DNA from: a bacterium
GTDB taxonomy: Bacteria > Bdellovibrionota_C > UBA2361 > RFPC01
Length of the DNA: 43,299 bases
NCBI GenBank assembly: GCA_022763385.1
Contig: JALEGQ010000106.1
Span: 1-43,299, forward strand
Direction of reading: 5' to 3'
Part shown: in pieces, positions 16,116 through 24,737 of the stretch
Layout: each line of letters opens with the position of its first letter
How positions within the stretch are numbered: the stretch's first letter is position 1
Program-made: the position numbers and the translations under genes
The notes under the pieces: generated by a model
Seen by the model: only the letters and a program-made list of their open reading frames with translations
The model's database searches: none
What the model was told of the DNA's origin: nothing

Positions 16116-17968
16116 TCTCCCTCCTGAATCCCTTCCTTCTCTTCCTCGCGCTGCCGATCACGGGTCTTCTCATCTGGGCCTATCGGAAGAAGGGAGATGG
16201 AAAACGTTTTCAGTTCGGTTCGCTCTTTCTGCTCCAGCAGATACAAGAGCGCTCTGTGATTCGGAGACGTTTTTCGCCCCCGCCTCGGTTCTTTGTCGAG
16301 CTGCTCTTTCTTCTTCTTACCGTAGCTGCGCTCAGTGGGGTGATGCTCCGGCAAGAAGAGTCAGTTATTGTACTCCTCTTTGACAATTCAGAGAGTATGG
16401 GAGTTCGCAGAACCTCAGGAGAGAGCCGGTTGGAAGAGGGCAGGGTGCTCCTCACAGAGTGGATCGCCGATCGTGAGCAACGAGGGGGGGCTCCGCGGTA
16501 CCGAGTCTTCTCCCTCGCGCCTCAACCTCGAGAACTCTCTGACCTTCCGCTCTCAGCATCAGCCGCACGGACCGTGCTCTCGAAACTTTCGCCTGTTGCC
16601 GCAGAGGAGCAGATTGAAGCCGGGCTCCAGATCGCGGCTCGAACTTTGGGAGGAGAAGAGGTCGTTCTGGTTTCTGATCGAGCAGCGGGAGAGGTGGTAT
16701 TCTCAGAAGGACGGAGGTTTCACCACCTGTATGTCGGGAGCGACACTAAGAGTGATTCTGCGCTTCCAAAAAATATTGCCCTTGCTGGGGCCGAGTACCT
16801 CTCCTCTTCCGAGGCGATCGAAGTTCGTCTCTACGTCTCAGAAACCACCACGCCGAAATTTTCAGAGCAAGAAGCGATCGTCACCCTCTCTGAGGTCTCC
16901 GAGAAAGATGGGTCGATCGTTCTGAAAGATTTTCGGAGAAATCGGTTTACTTTTGAGCAGAGCGGAGAACACCGCTTCCGTTTTAAAAACATCCGAGATG
17001 CTCAATCGCTCCATATTCGAGTGCAATACTCCCATGATCTGCTCGCCGCAGATAACGAGATGTGGCTCAGTATTCGCCCCCACCGCCAGAGGATCGTGCT
17101 CTCTGCGGAGAGTTCTGCAGAAGAGCTCGGATTACTGCTCGGAGGAGGAAAGGAGATTCGGAGGAGTCCCCTCGTATTGCCACTTCCACCTGGGGAAGAT
17201 GGGAGTGTGTATATCTCGGAACGAAGAGTGGTACCACTGGAGAGGGAAGAGATCCCTCCAGGAATACACGTTCTTCCGCTCCGAAAGGGAGATACCGTTG
17301 AAGAGATCCTTCCCGTTCAAGCAGCGGGAAAACTGGTGCGTGCGCAGAGAGGTCACCCCGTGCTCGACTATGTTGACCTCCAGGTAACCGATTTTGGCCA
17401 AGTCTCTCCCCTGATCGTTCCGGAGTGGGGAGAGCCACTTCTTGAAACTGAGGCCGGTGTTATCGCCTATATCGGAGTTCCGGCAGAAAAGCCGGTCGTG
17501 ATAACGGGCTTTCAACTCTTTCCGCTCCGTGGGGAGGCTACCCCCTTTTCGACGATCTTTTTTCTTAACGCCATGAAATGGATAACGACGTACCTTCCAG
17601 ATGAGAGAAAGGAGTGGCGACCTGGAGGACCCCTTCCGGAACGCTTCTCCGCTCGCCAAGCGCTCTCCTTTGCCACTTCGTCAGATCAAGCGCTCCAACA
17701 GGTAGGAGAACGACTTCCCTTGGAACGCTCCGTACTCGTTTCTCCCGCGCGGGATGATGTCGAAGGTGAAATTCACTTCTTCTCACCTCAGGAATCTTCT
17801 CTTTCTCCACCTCCGCTCGGAGGACAACGGTTTTCTGAAGGGAGTGCGGCTTCACCGGAGCAAGAGCGGCCCCTTCTGCCGTACCTGCTCCTCCTCATTC
17901 TCGTCCTCCTCGCTGGAGATCTCGTGGCATCATCTCTCTCGCTCCGATATCGAGGGGAGGCCGCATGA
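16112..17968 (+). CDS. BatA-type membrane protein with VWA domain
   Basis: A 618-residue protein. The N-terminal ~85 residues are a BatA domain (MISLLNPFLLFLALPITGLL, then FGSLFLLQQI, TM2 at ~58-77). A VWA module follows with an intact MIDAS, DNSES at ~91. A long beta-rich region without catalytic motifs runs to ~580, and a single TM lies near the C-terminus (LLPYLLLLILVLLAGDLVASS). The bulk is thus predicted to lie on one side of the inner membrane. Bat proteins were named for aerotolerance in Bacteroides; the role here is unknown. Overlaps both neighbours by 4 bp, so stoichiometric expression with DUF58 and the next VWA protein is likely. Confidence 0.85.
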   Translation: MISLLNPFLLFLALPITGLLIWAYRKKGDGKRFQFGSLFLLQQIQERSVIRRRFSPPPRFFVELLFLLLTVAALSGVMLRQEESVIVLLFDNSESMGVRRTSGESRLEEGRVLLTEWIADREQRGGAPRYRVFSLAPQPRELSDLPLSASAARTVLSKLSPVAAEEQIEAGLQIAARTLGGEEVVLVSDRAAGEVVFSEGRRFHHLYVGSDTKSDSALPKNIALAGAEYLSSSEAIEVRLYVSETTTPKFSEQEAIVTLSEVSEKDGSIVLKDFRRNRFTFEQSGEHRFRFKNIRDAQSLHIRVQYSHDLLAADNEMWLSIRPHRQRIVLSAESSAEELGLLLGGGKEIRRSPLVLPLPPGEDGSVYISERRVVPLEREEIPPGIHVLPLRKGDTVEEILPVQAAGKLVRAQRGHPVLDYVDLQVTDFGQVSPLIVPEWGEPLLETEAGVIAYIGVPAEKPVVITGFQLFPLRGEATPFSTIFFLNAMKWITTYLPDERKEWRPGGPLPERFSARQALSFATSSDQALQQVGERLPLERSVLVSPARDDVEGEIHFFSPQESSLSPPPLGGQRFSEGSAASPEQERPLLPYLLLLILVLLAGDLVASSLSLRYRGEAA

Positions 17969-20598
17969 AGATGGTAAGTGTGGAATCGTCCATTCCGCTC
18001 GTGATCGCCGGCGTGGTGATGCTCCTCTGGCTTATCGGTTTGCTCTCATCCCGATTTCTGCCGAAGACGGGCCGTGTGTACTCCTTTTCACGCCGTATCC
18101 CTCCTTTTCTGGTCGTCCTGTTCACCGTCTTTCTCCTCTTTGCCGGAGCCAGTCCCTACCGTGAGATCGTTATTGAGCGGGACGCTCTGCATATCCTCGT
18201 TGACCTCTCTGAGAGCATTGACCGCACCGTGGTTGCACGGGAAGTAGACCGACTCGAAGAGCAGTTGCACGGTGCTCAGTGGGAGTACGAGGTCACGCCA
18301 TTTGCTGGCGAGGTTGGAGTACCTGCTCCCTCTTTTTCTCGCATTTCTATGGGAGGAGGTCTCGAGCGCGAACGAACGAATATCAGTTCCGCTCTTCGTC
18401 GAATGGTAGCCGATCGGACAAGCACATCAGATATCATTCTCTATACCGATGGAGTTGAGACCGATGGAGATCTTCGTGAAGTTGTTGATGAGCTTGTACG
18501 CCGGGGAGTTACCGTCTATCCCCAGCTTCCGCCTGACATACGAAAGAAAGAGGAGCGTTTTTTCGTTCAAGATCTCACCCTTCCCCTGAAGCGGAGTGCT
18601 GGTGAAACGATACAAGGAAGCATCTCGTTTCTTTCGACGAAGAAGCGAGATCTTTCGGGAAAGCTCTTTCTCTTTCGGAATGGAGAGCTTCTCTCTGATG
18701 AGGAGCTTTTGCTCCCCGCAGGGAGCTCAATAACCCGAGCGCTGGAGATCTCACCGAGTAGCCTCGAACAAGAAGAGATTGAAATACGGTTCGTACCATC
18801 GGAAGGTGAGGCGATCTCCCGCACCTGGCACGTTCACGCCGATGAAGGAGAGCAGGTGCTCTTACTCGGAAGCTCATCTGGTGAAACCCGTTATCTTCGT
18901 CAATCTTTTGAAGACCTTGGGGTACAGGTCTCTGAAGAGCTCTCACCGGAGGCAGGGGAAGGAGCGCTTGGGAAGTATGAAGCGGTTATCATCCATAACC
19001 TCCCCGAGAGATCGCTTCCAGCGCTCCTTCGCCGAGAGATGCGGAGCTACGTGGAGGCAGGAGGGCGGTTTCTCCTCATTGGCGGTGATCAATCATACGG
19101 ACTTGGGGGATACACCGGAACCGCCATTGATCGGCTCCTTCCGCTTGCTTCGCTCACTCCGAGAAAGGAAAAGAAGCGGGTGAACGTAGCCGTCCAGTTA
19201 GTGCTCGATAAATCCGCGAGTATGCGGTACGGGCAGAAAATTGAGTATTCCAAGCAGGCAGCGAGAGAGGTCATTCGGAGTCTAAAAGATCCCGACTATT
19301 TCGGAGTGATCGGCTTTGACACGACCCCCTTTATCGCCTTTCCGATCCGGCGCCTCGCAGAGTACCGCTCAATGGCGATTCAACGGGTCGGTACCCTCTT
19401 TGCCGCGGGGAAGACGAACCTCTTTCCCGCGCTTGATGAAGCACGGAGGGGCCTCGTGAATACCCCTGCAGGAAGAAAGCACATCATCGTGATGACAGAT
19501 GGAAAGATCCCCGATGAAGGACCACACTACCTACAACTCGTGCAACAGATGCGAGTACGGGGAATTACCGTCTCAACGGTGATGATGGGAACGGAAGCTG
19601 ACACTGAGCTGCTCCGGAACATGGCGCAGTACGGAGGAGGGAGTTTTTATCGCACGAAAGATCCCCGTTCGCTCCCAAGGATCTTTCTCTCTGATATCGA
19701 GGTAAGTACGAAAGAAGAAACGATGAAGGAGCAGGGAGAGTATCCCGTGCGCCGAAGTCGCTCGGCCGCACGGTATTCAAGCGACCTCACCACCTTTCCT
19801 CCGGTAAGAGGATTTGTTGAAACAAAGGCGCGCAAGGATGGGTATGTAGAGCTCGTTGTGACGGCTGCCGGGAAGGCCATTCCGCTCTTTGCCTCACGCC
19901 AGGTAGGAAAAGGAGAGACCTTTTCACTCGCCACGGATGCCAGCGGCAGATGGTCTGCACCTTGGGTTCGGTGGGAGAAGTTCCGTCAGTTTTGGCAAGA
20001 AGTCGTCCTCTCCCGATCGCCGGAGAGCGACTTAGCACGAAAATCAGGGGATGAAGCCGGTAGTGGCACGCTTGATTTTGATCTCCGATGGTTTTATCAG
20101 GGCGGAAACCTTATTCTCGATCTGATCCTGTATGAACCTGCTATGGGAGAAGTCTCCCTCAACGTACACTCCTCTCAGAGCTCCGAACCGGAAGAGGGAA
20201 GAAAATTTCGACCTGAACTGATAGCCCCCGGCCGCTATCAGCTCCGACTCCCAGAACCGCCATTTGGGGATCTCACCGTATCTGGAAACGTCGGAGAGCG
20301 ATCCTTCGGACCACTGACACTCCATACCAGCGGCGACGAACTCGATGAGCTTCGCCCCGTGGGTATCCAAAGAGTCCTCCTCTCCCAGCTCGCCCATCAG
20401 ACCGGAGGAGCCGTAAATCAACTTCCTCCAGGACTCTCCTCCGATGAGGAGGAAAGCTCCGGCTCCCAAACCGTTCAGCAAGAAAGTCTCAGCTGGCTCT
20501 TTCTCCTCCTCGCTCTTTTGACCTACGCCCTCCACATCGCCCTCCGAATAATTCGTCCCCGGGATGACTTTTCCCTTTTTCCTTTCGAAGGCACGTGA
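17965..20598 (+). CDS. Giant membrane protein: VWA - GATase-like - VWA
   Basis: An 877-residue protein. TM1 (~10-28) and TM2 (~45-62) are followed by VWA1 (~73-192, MIDAS DLSES at 80), an Ig-like beta region, a class I glutamine amidotransferase-like domain (~295-400, GGRFLLIGGDQSYGLGGY), VWA2 (~405-590, MIDAS DKSAS at 415, GKTNLFPAL, VMTDGK), a beta-rich domain and a C-terminal TM (LSWLFLLLALLTYALHIALR). The amidotransferase-like domain has no nucleophilic Cys at its elbow, so it is probably structural. Both metal sites look intact. Starts by ATGA overlap with the BatA-type gene (ATG 17971 is an alternative). Last gene of the tightly packed operon. Confidence 0.85.
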   Translation: MKMVSVESSIPLVIAGVVMLLWLIGLLSSRFLPKTGRVYSFSRRIPPFLVVLFTVFLLFAGASPYREIVIERDALHILVDLSESIDRTVVAREVDRLEEQLHGAQWEYEVTPFAGEVGVPAPSFSRISMGGGLERERTNISSALRRMVADRTSTSDIILYTDGVETDGDLREVVDELVRRGVTVYPQLPPDIRKKEERFFVQDLTLPLKRSAGETIQGSISFLSTKKRDLSGKLFLFRNGELLSDEELLLPAGSSITRALEISPSSLEQEEIEIRFVPSEGEAISRTWHVHADEGEQVLLLGSSSGETRYLRQSFEDLGVQVSEELSPEAGEGALGKYEAVIIHNLPERSLPALLRREMRSYVEAGGRFLLIGGDQSYGLGGYTGTAIDRLLPLASLTPRKEKKRVNVAVQLVLDKSASMRYGQKIEYSKQAAREVIRSLKDPDYFGVIGFDTTPFIAFPIRRLAEYRSMAIQRVGTLFAAGKTNLFPALDEARRGLVNTPAGRKHIIVMTDGKIPDEGPHYLQLVQQMRVRGITVSTVMMGTEADTELLRNMAQYGGGSFYRTKDPRSLPRIFLSDIEVSTKEETMKEQGEYPVRRSRSAARYSSDLTTFPPVRGFVETKARKDGYVELVVTAAGKAIPLFASRQVGKGETFSLATDASGRWSAPWVRWEKFRQFWQEVVLSRSPESDLARKSGDEAGSGTLDFDLRWFYQGGNLILDLILYEPAMGEVSLNVHSSQSSEPEEGRKFRPELIAPGRYQLRLPEPPFGDLTVSGNVGERSFGPLTLHTSGDELDELRPVGIQRVLLSQLAHQTGGAVNQLPPGLSSDEEESSGSQTVQQESLSWLFLLLALLTYALHIALRIIRPRDDFSLFPFEGT

Positions 20599-20715
20599 AT
20601 GCTTACGAGATCTTGCAGAAAGTTAAGTTACGTATGCGAAGATATGACCTTATTTGCTTATTTTGGGAGTTTACTCCTCTTGAGTGGGAGGGGCTGAAAC
20701 GGATACCCTTTCGTC

Positions 20716-21789
20716 ATGCGAGCGCTCTGGTTTTCTCTTCCACTTCTTCTTTCCGTTTTTCTGCTGGTTCAGATCTACGATAGGTTGCCGGTGCCCCGTG
20801 GCGTTGCTCCGACGAAGACTCGTGATGTGTTCTTTATCTATACAGACGCCTCAACGCTTGCAGCGGGGAGGAATCCCTATCAGCGGATTGAGGGGAAGGG
20901 GTTGGAGAAGAATGAGAAGTATACCTTCTACCTTCCGGGCTTTCTCTGGCTCGCGGCGGGGAGTATTCGATATCTCGGATATACGAGTTACGAGGAGTGG
21001 ATGCGAGGGTGGATCGCGGTTTCGTTCTCCATTCACCTGCTTATCGGCCTCCTGCTCTATGTGTATGCTTGGAATCGGTGGGGGGCACTGTGTGGCATCC
21101 TTGCTGGATCGTTTTGGTGGTTCTCCCGGTGGCCGCTCGCACTGCTCCGGAGCGGGCAGATCGATAACATCGCGATACTCTTCTTTGTCCTCGCTCTTAT
21201 TCTCGTTGAGAGGCGTCGTCTCTTCTCGCTGTGTGCCCTGGGGGTTTCTCTCTCCATCAAGCAGATGGCTGCGTTTACCGTTCCGCTCTTTCTGATCTTT
21301 CCCTTTCTCGCTACTGAGGTGACCGGGAGGAAGCGTCTGCTCGGAGAGAAAGAGAAGAGAGCGCAGGTGAGCCCTCGGGCACGAGTGCTGCTCTTCTTCC
21401 GAGAGGTCGCTGCTCTTATCGCGGTTCCGCTTCTGGTTTCCCTTCCTTTTCTCTTTTGGGATGTGGAGAGTTTCTTTCAGATGCTCATCTTCCCCCTTAC
21501 CCGCGAGCCGTCTGGGCCGAGGAGTGTGGAGTACTTTCTGGGGGAGGTCTCTCTGATCGGAAAAATCCCTTTCTTTCTCCTGATCGGGTGTAGCTATCTC
21601 TATTTTATTGGTGAGCGGCGCTTCGCTGAGGATTTTCACTTCTCTGGAGTACTCTTTGTGCTCCTCCTCTTCCTCGGCTTTAACCCGGTTTTTTTCTCGC
21701 GCTACTTCTGTTGGGCGATCCCGGTTATCCCCCTTGCCGTCTTCGAGTGCATTGAGCAGGCAAAGGCGGCGAGAGACCGCCACCAGTAG
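20716..21789 (+). CDS. Integral-membrane glycosyltransferase, GT-C (GT87-like)
   Basis: A 357-residue protein with about eight to ten TM helices. After TM1 an acidic external loop contains DVFFIYTDASTLAAGRNPYQRI, a pattern of polyprenyl-phosphate-dependent GT-C enzymes where an acidic residue is catalytic. Further on, SLSIKQMAAFTVPLFL matches the conserved Lys-containing helix of GT87/PIG-M-like enzymes. Acceptor and donor are unknown. It follows the VWA operon after 117 nt; the gap contains a GGGAGTTTACTCC palindrome but no clear SD, so it may have its own promoter. Confidence 0.75.
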   Translation: MRALWFSLPLLLSVFLLVQIYDRLPVPRGVAPTKTRDVFFIYTDASTLAAGRNPYQRIEGKGLEKNEKYTFYLPGFLWLAAGSIRYLGYTSYEEWMRGWIAVSFSIHLLIGLLLYVYAWNRWGALCGILAGSFWWFSRWPLALLRSGQIDNIAILFFVLALILVERRRLFSLCALGVSLSIKQMAAFTVPLFLIFPFLATEVTGRKRLLGEKEKRAQVSPRARVLLFFREVAALIAVPLLVSLPFLFWDVESFFQMLIFPLTREPSGPRSVEYFLGEVSLIGKIPFFLLIGCSYLYFIGERRFAEDFHFSGVLFVLLLFLGFNPVFFSRYFCWAIPVIPLAVFECIEQAKAARDRHQ

Positions 21790-21810
21790 CGCGTTTGCCA
21801 GAAAGGGGAG

Positions 21811-21833
21811 CACGAAGTGAGCGTGGTTTTTTT
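21811..21833 (+). terminator. Weak rho-independent terminator candidate
   Basis: CACG (21811-21814) can pair with CGTG (21822-21825), followed after one G by seven T (21827-21833). The stem is only 4 bp, so strength is doubtful. It would end the glycosyltransferase transcript before the DUF4143 gene. Confidence 0.35.
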
Positions 21834-21890
21834 GAAATAACGAATAATATCATGCACTTACTCGGCCAGTCGCGTATTTAAAATTCAGAC

Positions 21891-21919
21891 TTGAAAATTT
21901 TAAGGCGCAACTTTAAAAT
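21891..21919 (+). promoter_or_regulatory. Well-formed sigma-70 promoter, apparently leaderless
   Basis: TTGAAA (21891-21896) and TAAAAT (21914-21919) are each 5/6 matches to consensus with an ideal 17-nt spacer. Only 7 nt separate the -10 from ATG 21927, so the transcript would start at or next to the A of the start codon. No SD can fit. Confidence 0.6.
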
Positions 21920-21926
21920 ACCCGAA

Positions 21927-23081
21927 ATGTGGATCAACCGCTCTTTATCACAGAAAATTACCAAACTCGTCGAGTCTTTTCCGGCAGTGGTGGTGACTGG
22001 TGCGAGGCAGGTGGGGAAGACCTCCCTCCTAAAGAAGCTCTTTCCACAAAATAATTTTGTGTCTCTTGACCTTCCAGCGAATGCGGAGATGGCTGAAACG
22101 GCACCGGAGGCGTTTCTGGATGCATATCCGCCCCCGGTAACTATTGATGAGGTCCAGTATGCACCAAAGCTCTTTCGTTACCTGAAGGTACGGATAGATC
22201 AAGATCGCCAGAGCTATGGGCAGTACGTATTAACGGGCTCCCAAAAATTCACCCTCATGAGTTCCATATCAGAAAGCCTTGCTGGCCGATGTGGAGTTTG
22301 CGAACTCGAAACTCTCTCTTTGCAAGAGTCTCTTTCCGGAGGAGAGATACCACTGAATGAACTTATCGTCCGAGGTGGTTTTCCAGAGCTGCAAGCGAGA
22401 AGAGAATTGGACCATCACGATTTCTATAGCGGATATGTGGCAACCTATATCGAGAGGGATGTTCGATCACTTCTCGGGGTGAAAAATCTTCGAGATTTTC
22501 AGCGCTTTATGAGGGCCTGTGCCATTCGCAGTGGTCAACTTCTGAACAAATCTGAGCTTGCTCGCGATGTTGGTATCCGATCTCCAACAGCGAACGAATG
22601 GCTTAATGTGCTTCACGCCTCGAATCAGGTGCTTTTGCTTGAGCCGTGGTTTTCAAATAAGACAAAATCGCTCGTTAAGTCTCCGAAGCTCTACCTCGCT
22701 GATACTGGGCTCCTGTGTTACTTGGCAAATATACGCACTTCATCTGAACTTCTCAAAAGTCCTATGCTTGGTGGAATTTGGGAAACGTTCGTGTATAGCG
22801 AATTGCGGAAAGAAAAGACCGAAAATAGTGAGTTTTGGTTTTGGCGAGATTCGCACGGTCTAGAGGTTGATTTCTTGGAGCACCATGGAGGGAAATTTCA
22901 TCTCTTAGAGTGTAAGTGGAGCGAGCATCCTGATAAGCATGATGGGCAAGCTCTTCTCAAGGTTGCTCAACAACTCGGAGTTGAGAATGTTGAAAAAGCA
23001 ACGATCGTCTCTCAAGCAAGAGCTCCTTATTATCTGGGTGATCAGAGTGATTTAAGAATTGAAGTTACTTCTCTGGTGTAG
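21927..23081 (+). CDS. DUF4143-family P-loop ATPase
   Basis: A 384-residue ATP-binding protein. Walker A (TGARQVGKTSLLKK, ~25-38), Walker B (VTIDEVQYAP) and sensor (VLTGSQKF) are all present, followed by the winged region (YIERDVRSLLGV) and a C-terminal DUF4143 domain. There D315 and E328-C-K330 (EVDFLE...LLECKWS) resemble a PD-(D/E)XK nuclease core. These proteins are common accessory genes of unknown role. ATG 21927 is chosen because the family starts about there and because a promoter ends 7 nt upstream; an in-frame upstream TTG at 21891 overlaps that promoter. Its 3' end overlaps the convergent DUF6502 gene by 17 bp. Confidence 0.88.
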   Translation: MWINRSLSQKITKLVESFPAVVVTGARQVGKTSLLKKLFPQNNFVSLDLPANAEMAETAPEAFLDAYPPPVTIDEVQYAPKLFRYLKVRIDQDRQSYGQYVLTGSQKFTLMSSISESLAGRCGVCELETLSLQESLSGGEIPLNELIVRGGFPELQARRELDHHDFYSGYVATYIERDVRSLLGVKNLRDFQRFMRACAIRSGQLLNKSELARDVGIRSPTANEWLNVLHASNQVLLLEPWFSNKTKSLVKSPKLYLADTGLLCYLANIRTSSELLKSPMLGGIWETFVYSELRKEKTENSEFWFWRDSHGLEVDFLEHHGGKFHLLECKWSEHPDKHDGQALLKVAQQLGVENVEKATIVSQARAPYYLGDQSDLRIEVTSLV

Positions 23082-23910
23082 GCGGCAAGCGTTTACCGGA
23101 AAGGCTTGAAAAGCTTACACTTCCTACGGAGACTCGTGCTCCTCCTTCTTCATGAAAGAGTTTCGGATTGAGGTCTTTATCGAACTGCGAAATATAGTTT
23201 CGCGCGGCTTCATGAAAGGCTGAGCCATTTTCGAGTATCCACAGACGTATTTTGGGGAGCGCAGAGACGCAGATGTTATCGTAGACGGTTCGTATGTGAA
23301 GATGTGGAACAGTGAGGTGTTGAAATAGGTTCTCTTCAACGCTGTGAAAGAGGTCCGATATGTCTTCGGTAAGAAATTCGAGTCCTCCCAATACATCGTC
23401 TGTAACCGAAAGTGCTCCATCGAGGAGTTTTATCCCCCTCTCACTCCGGTGAACTGCCTGTATCCGCTCGAGTTCAAAGAGTACGGTGTGTGGTTTGAGA
23501 TCTTTGCTAACGGCAGCCACGAGCTGAGAAAACTCGCTCTCGGCCCCTTCGATGCTGAGCACTCTCGGTTTTCCACGAGCGGTGCTAAATCGCCGATCTC
23601 CCTGCCACTGTCCAAGAATCTTTGCGAGGAGAGTTGCTTCTCCTTCTTCTGGTGGATTGCTCTGGAGTCGTTTGATGTCTTTTCTCTGAAGGCCGGTAAC
23701 GACGGATAGCCTGCTAATGTTTACCGATTCGTGTTCTCTCTGCAGAGCCTCCTCCGCCTCGCAGGTAAACGCGAGCTTGGCCGCTTCTTGAAAATCTTGG
23801 AACTTGATCCCTCGACCGATACAAAATCGAGCAATTGGCCGCAGGAGAGCGGGGAGGCGCCGATGAAGAGCAGGAAGGATCGGCCGAAGCGGGGAGGGTT
23901 TTTTATCCAT
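23065..23910 (-). CDS. DUF6502 family protein
   Basis: A 281-residue protein. The N-terminal ~120 residues carry the DUF6502 pattern: LLRPIARFCIGRGIKFQDFQEAAK, then SRLSVVTGLQRKDIKRL, then a Gln/Trp segment (KILGQWQGD). This looks like a two-helix-turn-helix-like DNA-binding region, which is inference. The rest is helical with no known motif. ATG 23910 is preferred over TTG 23928 because TATTAT ends only 6 nt before it, suggesting a leaderless or nearly leaderless transcript. Convergent overlap with the DUF4143 gene. Function unknown. Confidence 0.72.
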   Translation of the reverse strand: MDKKPSPLRPILPALHRRLPALLRPIARFCIGRGIKFQDFQEAAKLAFTCEAEEALQREHESVNISRLSVVTGLQRKDIKRLQSNPPEEGEATLLAKILGQWQGDRRFSTARGKPRVLSIEGAESEFSQLVAAVSKDLKPHTVLFELERIQAVHRSERGIKLLDGALSVTDDVLGGLEFLTEDISDLFHSVEENLFQHLTVPHLHIRTVYDNICVSALPKIRLWILENGSAFHEAARNYISQFDKDLNPKLFHEEGGARVSVGSVSFSSLSGKRLPPTPEK

Positions 23911-24008
23911 TTTGTAATAATAGACCAATCCTGTTTCTCAAAAAAGACCCACGCCTTGGTGTGCTAACTCGCGAATCTGATTAGCGAAAAGCGACATGGA
24001 TAAGCTTA

Positions 24009-24028
24009 TTTTGGAGAATTCTCGAAAA
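24009..24028. promoter_or_regulatory. 20-bp near-perfect palindrome, operator candidate
   Basis: TTTTGGAGAATTCTCGAAAA: nine of ten base pairs are symmetric (only 24013/24024 mismatch), centred at 24018/24019. It lies between the divergent DUF6502 gene and the Cys-rich exported protein gene. A second, weaker repeat (GCTAA 23963-23967 / TTAGC 23981-23985) lies nearby. A dimeric regulator site is a reasonable reading. Confidence 0.5.
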
Positions 24029-24050
24029 ATTGGCGCCGAAGGCTAGACAG

Positions 24051-24076
24051 ACCCACCTTGCTATGCAAGGGTGGGT
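24051..24076 (+). promoter_or_regulatory. Stable hairpin in 5' leader of exported protein gene
   Basis: ACCCACCTTGC (24051-24061) pairs with GCAAGGGTGGGT (24065-24076): 11 bp with one bulged G and a TAT loop. It ends 32 nt before ATG 24108 and is not followed by a T run, so it is more likely an mRNA leader structure than a terminator. I could not match it to a riboswitch class. Confidence 0.5.
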
Positions 24077-24107
24077 AAATAACCCGCTTAATGATAGGGA
24101 TGGAATT

Positions 24108-24704
24108 ATGAAATGGCAGGTGTCTTTTTTGGCTCTCTTTGTATTGGTGTTCACGGGTTCTCTAGCCTGGGCTGATCCTCTGGATCGCGGGATGAGGAAG
24201 GGGCATCGACCTCGGTATCGTGCTCGCATACAGGTGGTAGGGCGGTGTGATGCTGCGATTAACAATACGAACGTGATCCAGCAGGTTCAACCGATTGCCG
24301 ATGGGACGCCGTGTGTTGTTAAGGTGCGAGTGTTTGAGAGAGTCTCTCGTAAGAGAAGACCTCACAGAAAACGAAACTCCCCAATTCCCGGTGCCATGGT
24401 GACTCTCTCTCGAGAGGGGTATGAAAGCCGTTGTGCTGGTGATCTAGAGCCTGACCTTTCATCCGGAAGTACTTCGCTTCGGGGAGTGGTTCAGGTGCCG
24501 TTCTCATGGATGAACGGTGTCTGCGGATGGCATGTTCGAGTCACACATCCAACAGAGCCGGGGATCTTCTTCTACAGATCGCTTGTTACTGACAACTATG
24601 CCGGTCGTAGTCAGAGCTTTGTCGGAGCGAGCTGGAGAGAGAATGCATTTGGGTGCAAGGACGGAGCCTGTTGTTTTAATTTCTTTGGTGGCTCTTGTGT
24701 CTGA
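24108..24704 (+). CDS. Cys-rich secreted protein, unknown
   Basis: A 198-residue protein with a clear Sec signal peptide (MKWQVSFLALFVLVFTG...SLAWA, cleavage predicted after residue 22). The mature part is basic at first (RKGHRPRYRARIQ), has paired Cys residues, and contains a beta-rich region (IPGAMVTLSREGYESRC) that recalls carboxypeptidase-regulatory/Ig-like folds. It ends with a Cys cluster (CKDGACCFNFFGGSC). I do not recognise a family. Start ATG 24108 has a GGGATGG-type SD and makes the signal peptide terminal. It is followed by a second Cys-rich exported protein, with a structured gap between them. Confidence 0.68.
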   Translation: MKWQVSFLALFVLVFTGSLAWADPLDRGMRKGHRPRYRARIQVVGRCDAAINNTNVIQQVQPIADGTPCVVKVRVFERVSRKRRPHRKRNSPIPGAMVTLSREGYESRCAGDLEPDLSSGSTSLRGVVQVPFSWMNGVCGWHVRVTHPTEPGIFFYRSLVTDNYAGRSQSFVGASWRENAFGCKDGACCFNFFGGSCV

Positions 24705-24737
24705 GGTGAGTTTGCTTGGATCTGCACTTTGATTCAT

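Noticed and set aside
20851-21813. Long open frame on the minus strand (320 codons)
   Set aside because: It is antisense to the glycosyltransferase, has very high charge and no recognisable domain.
24031-24107. Leader hairpin region as a c-di-GMP, fluoride or ykkC-type riboswitch
   Set aside because: None of the conserved core sequences I know for those classes is present.
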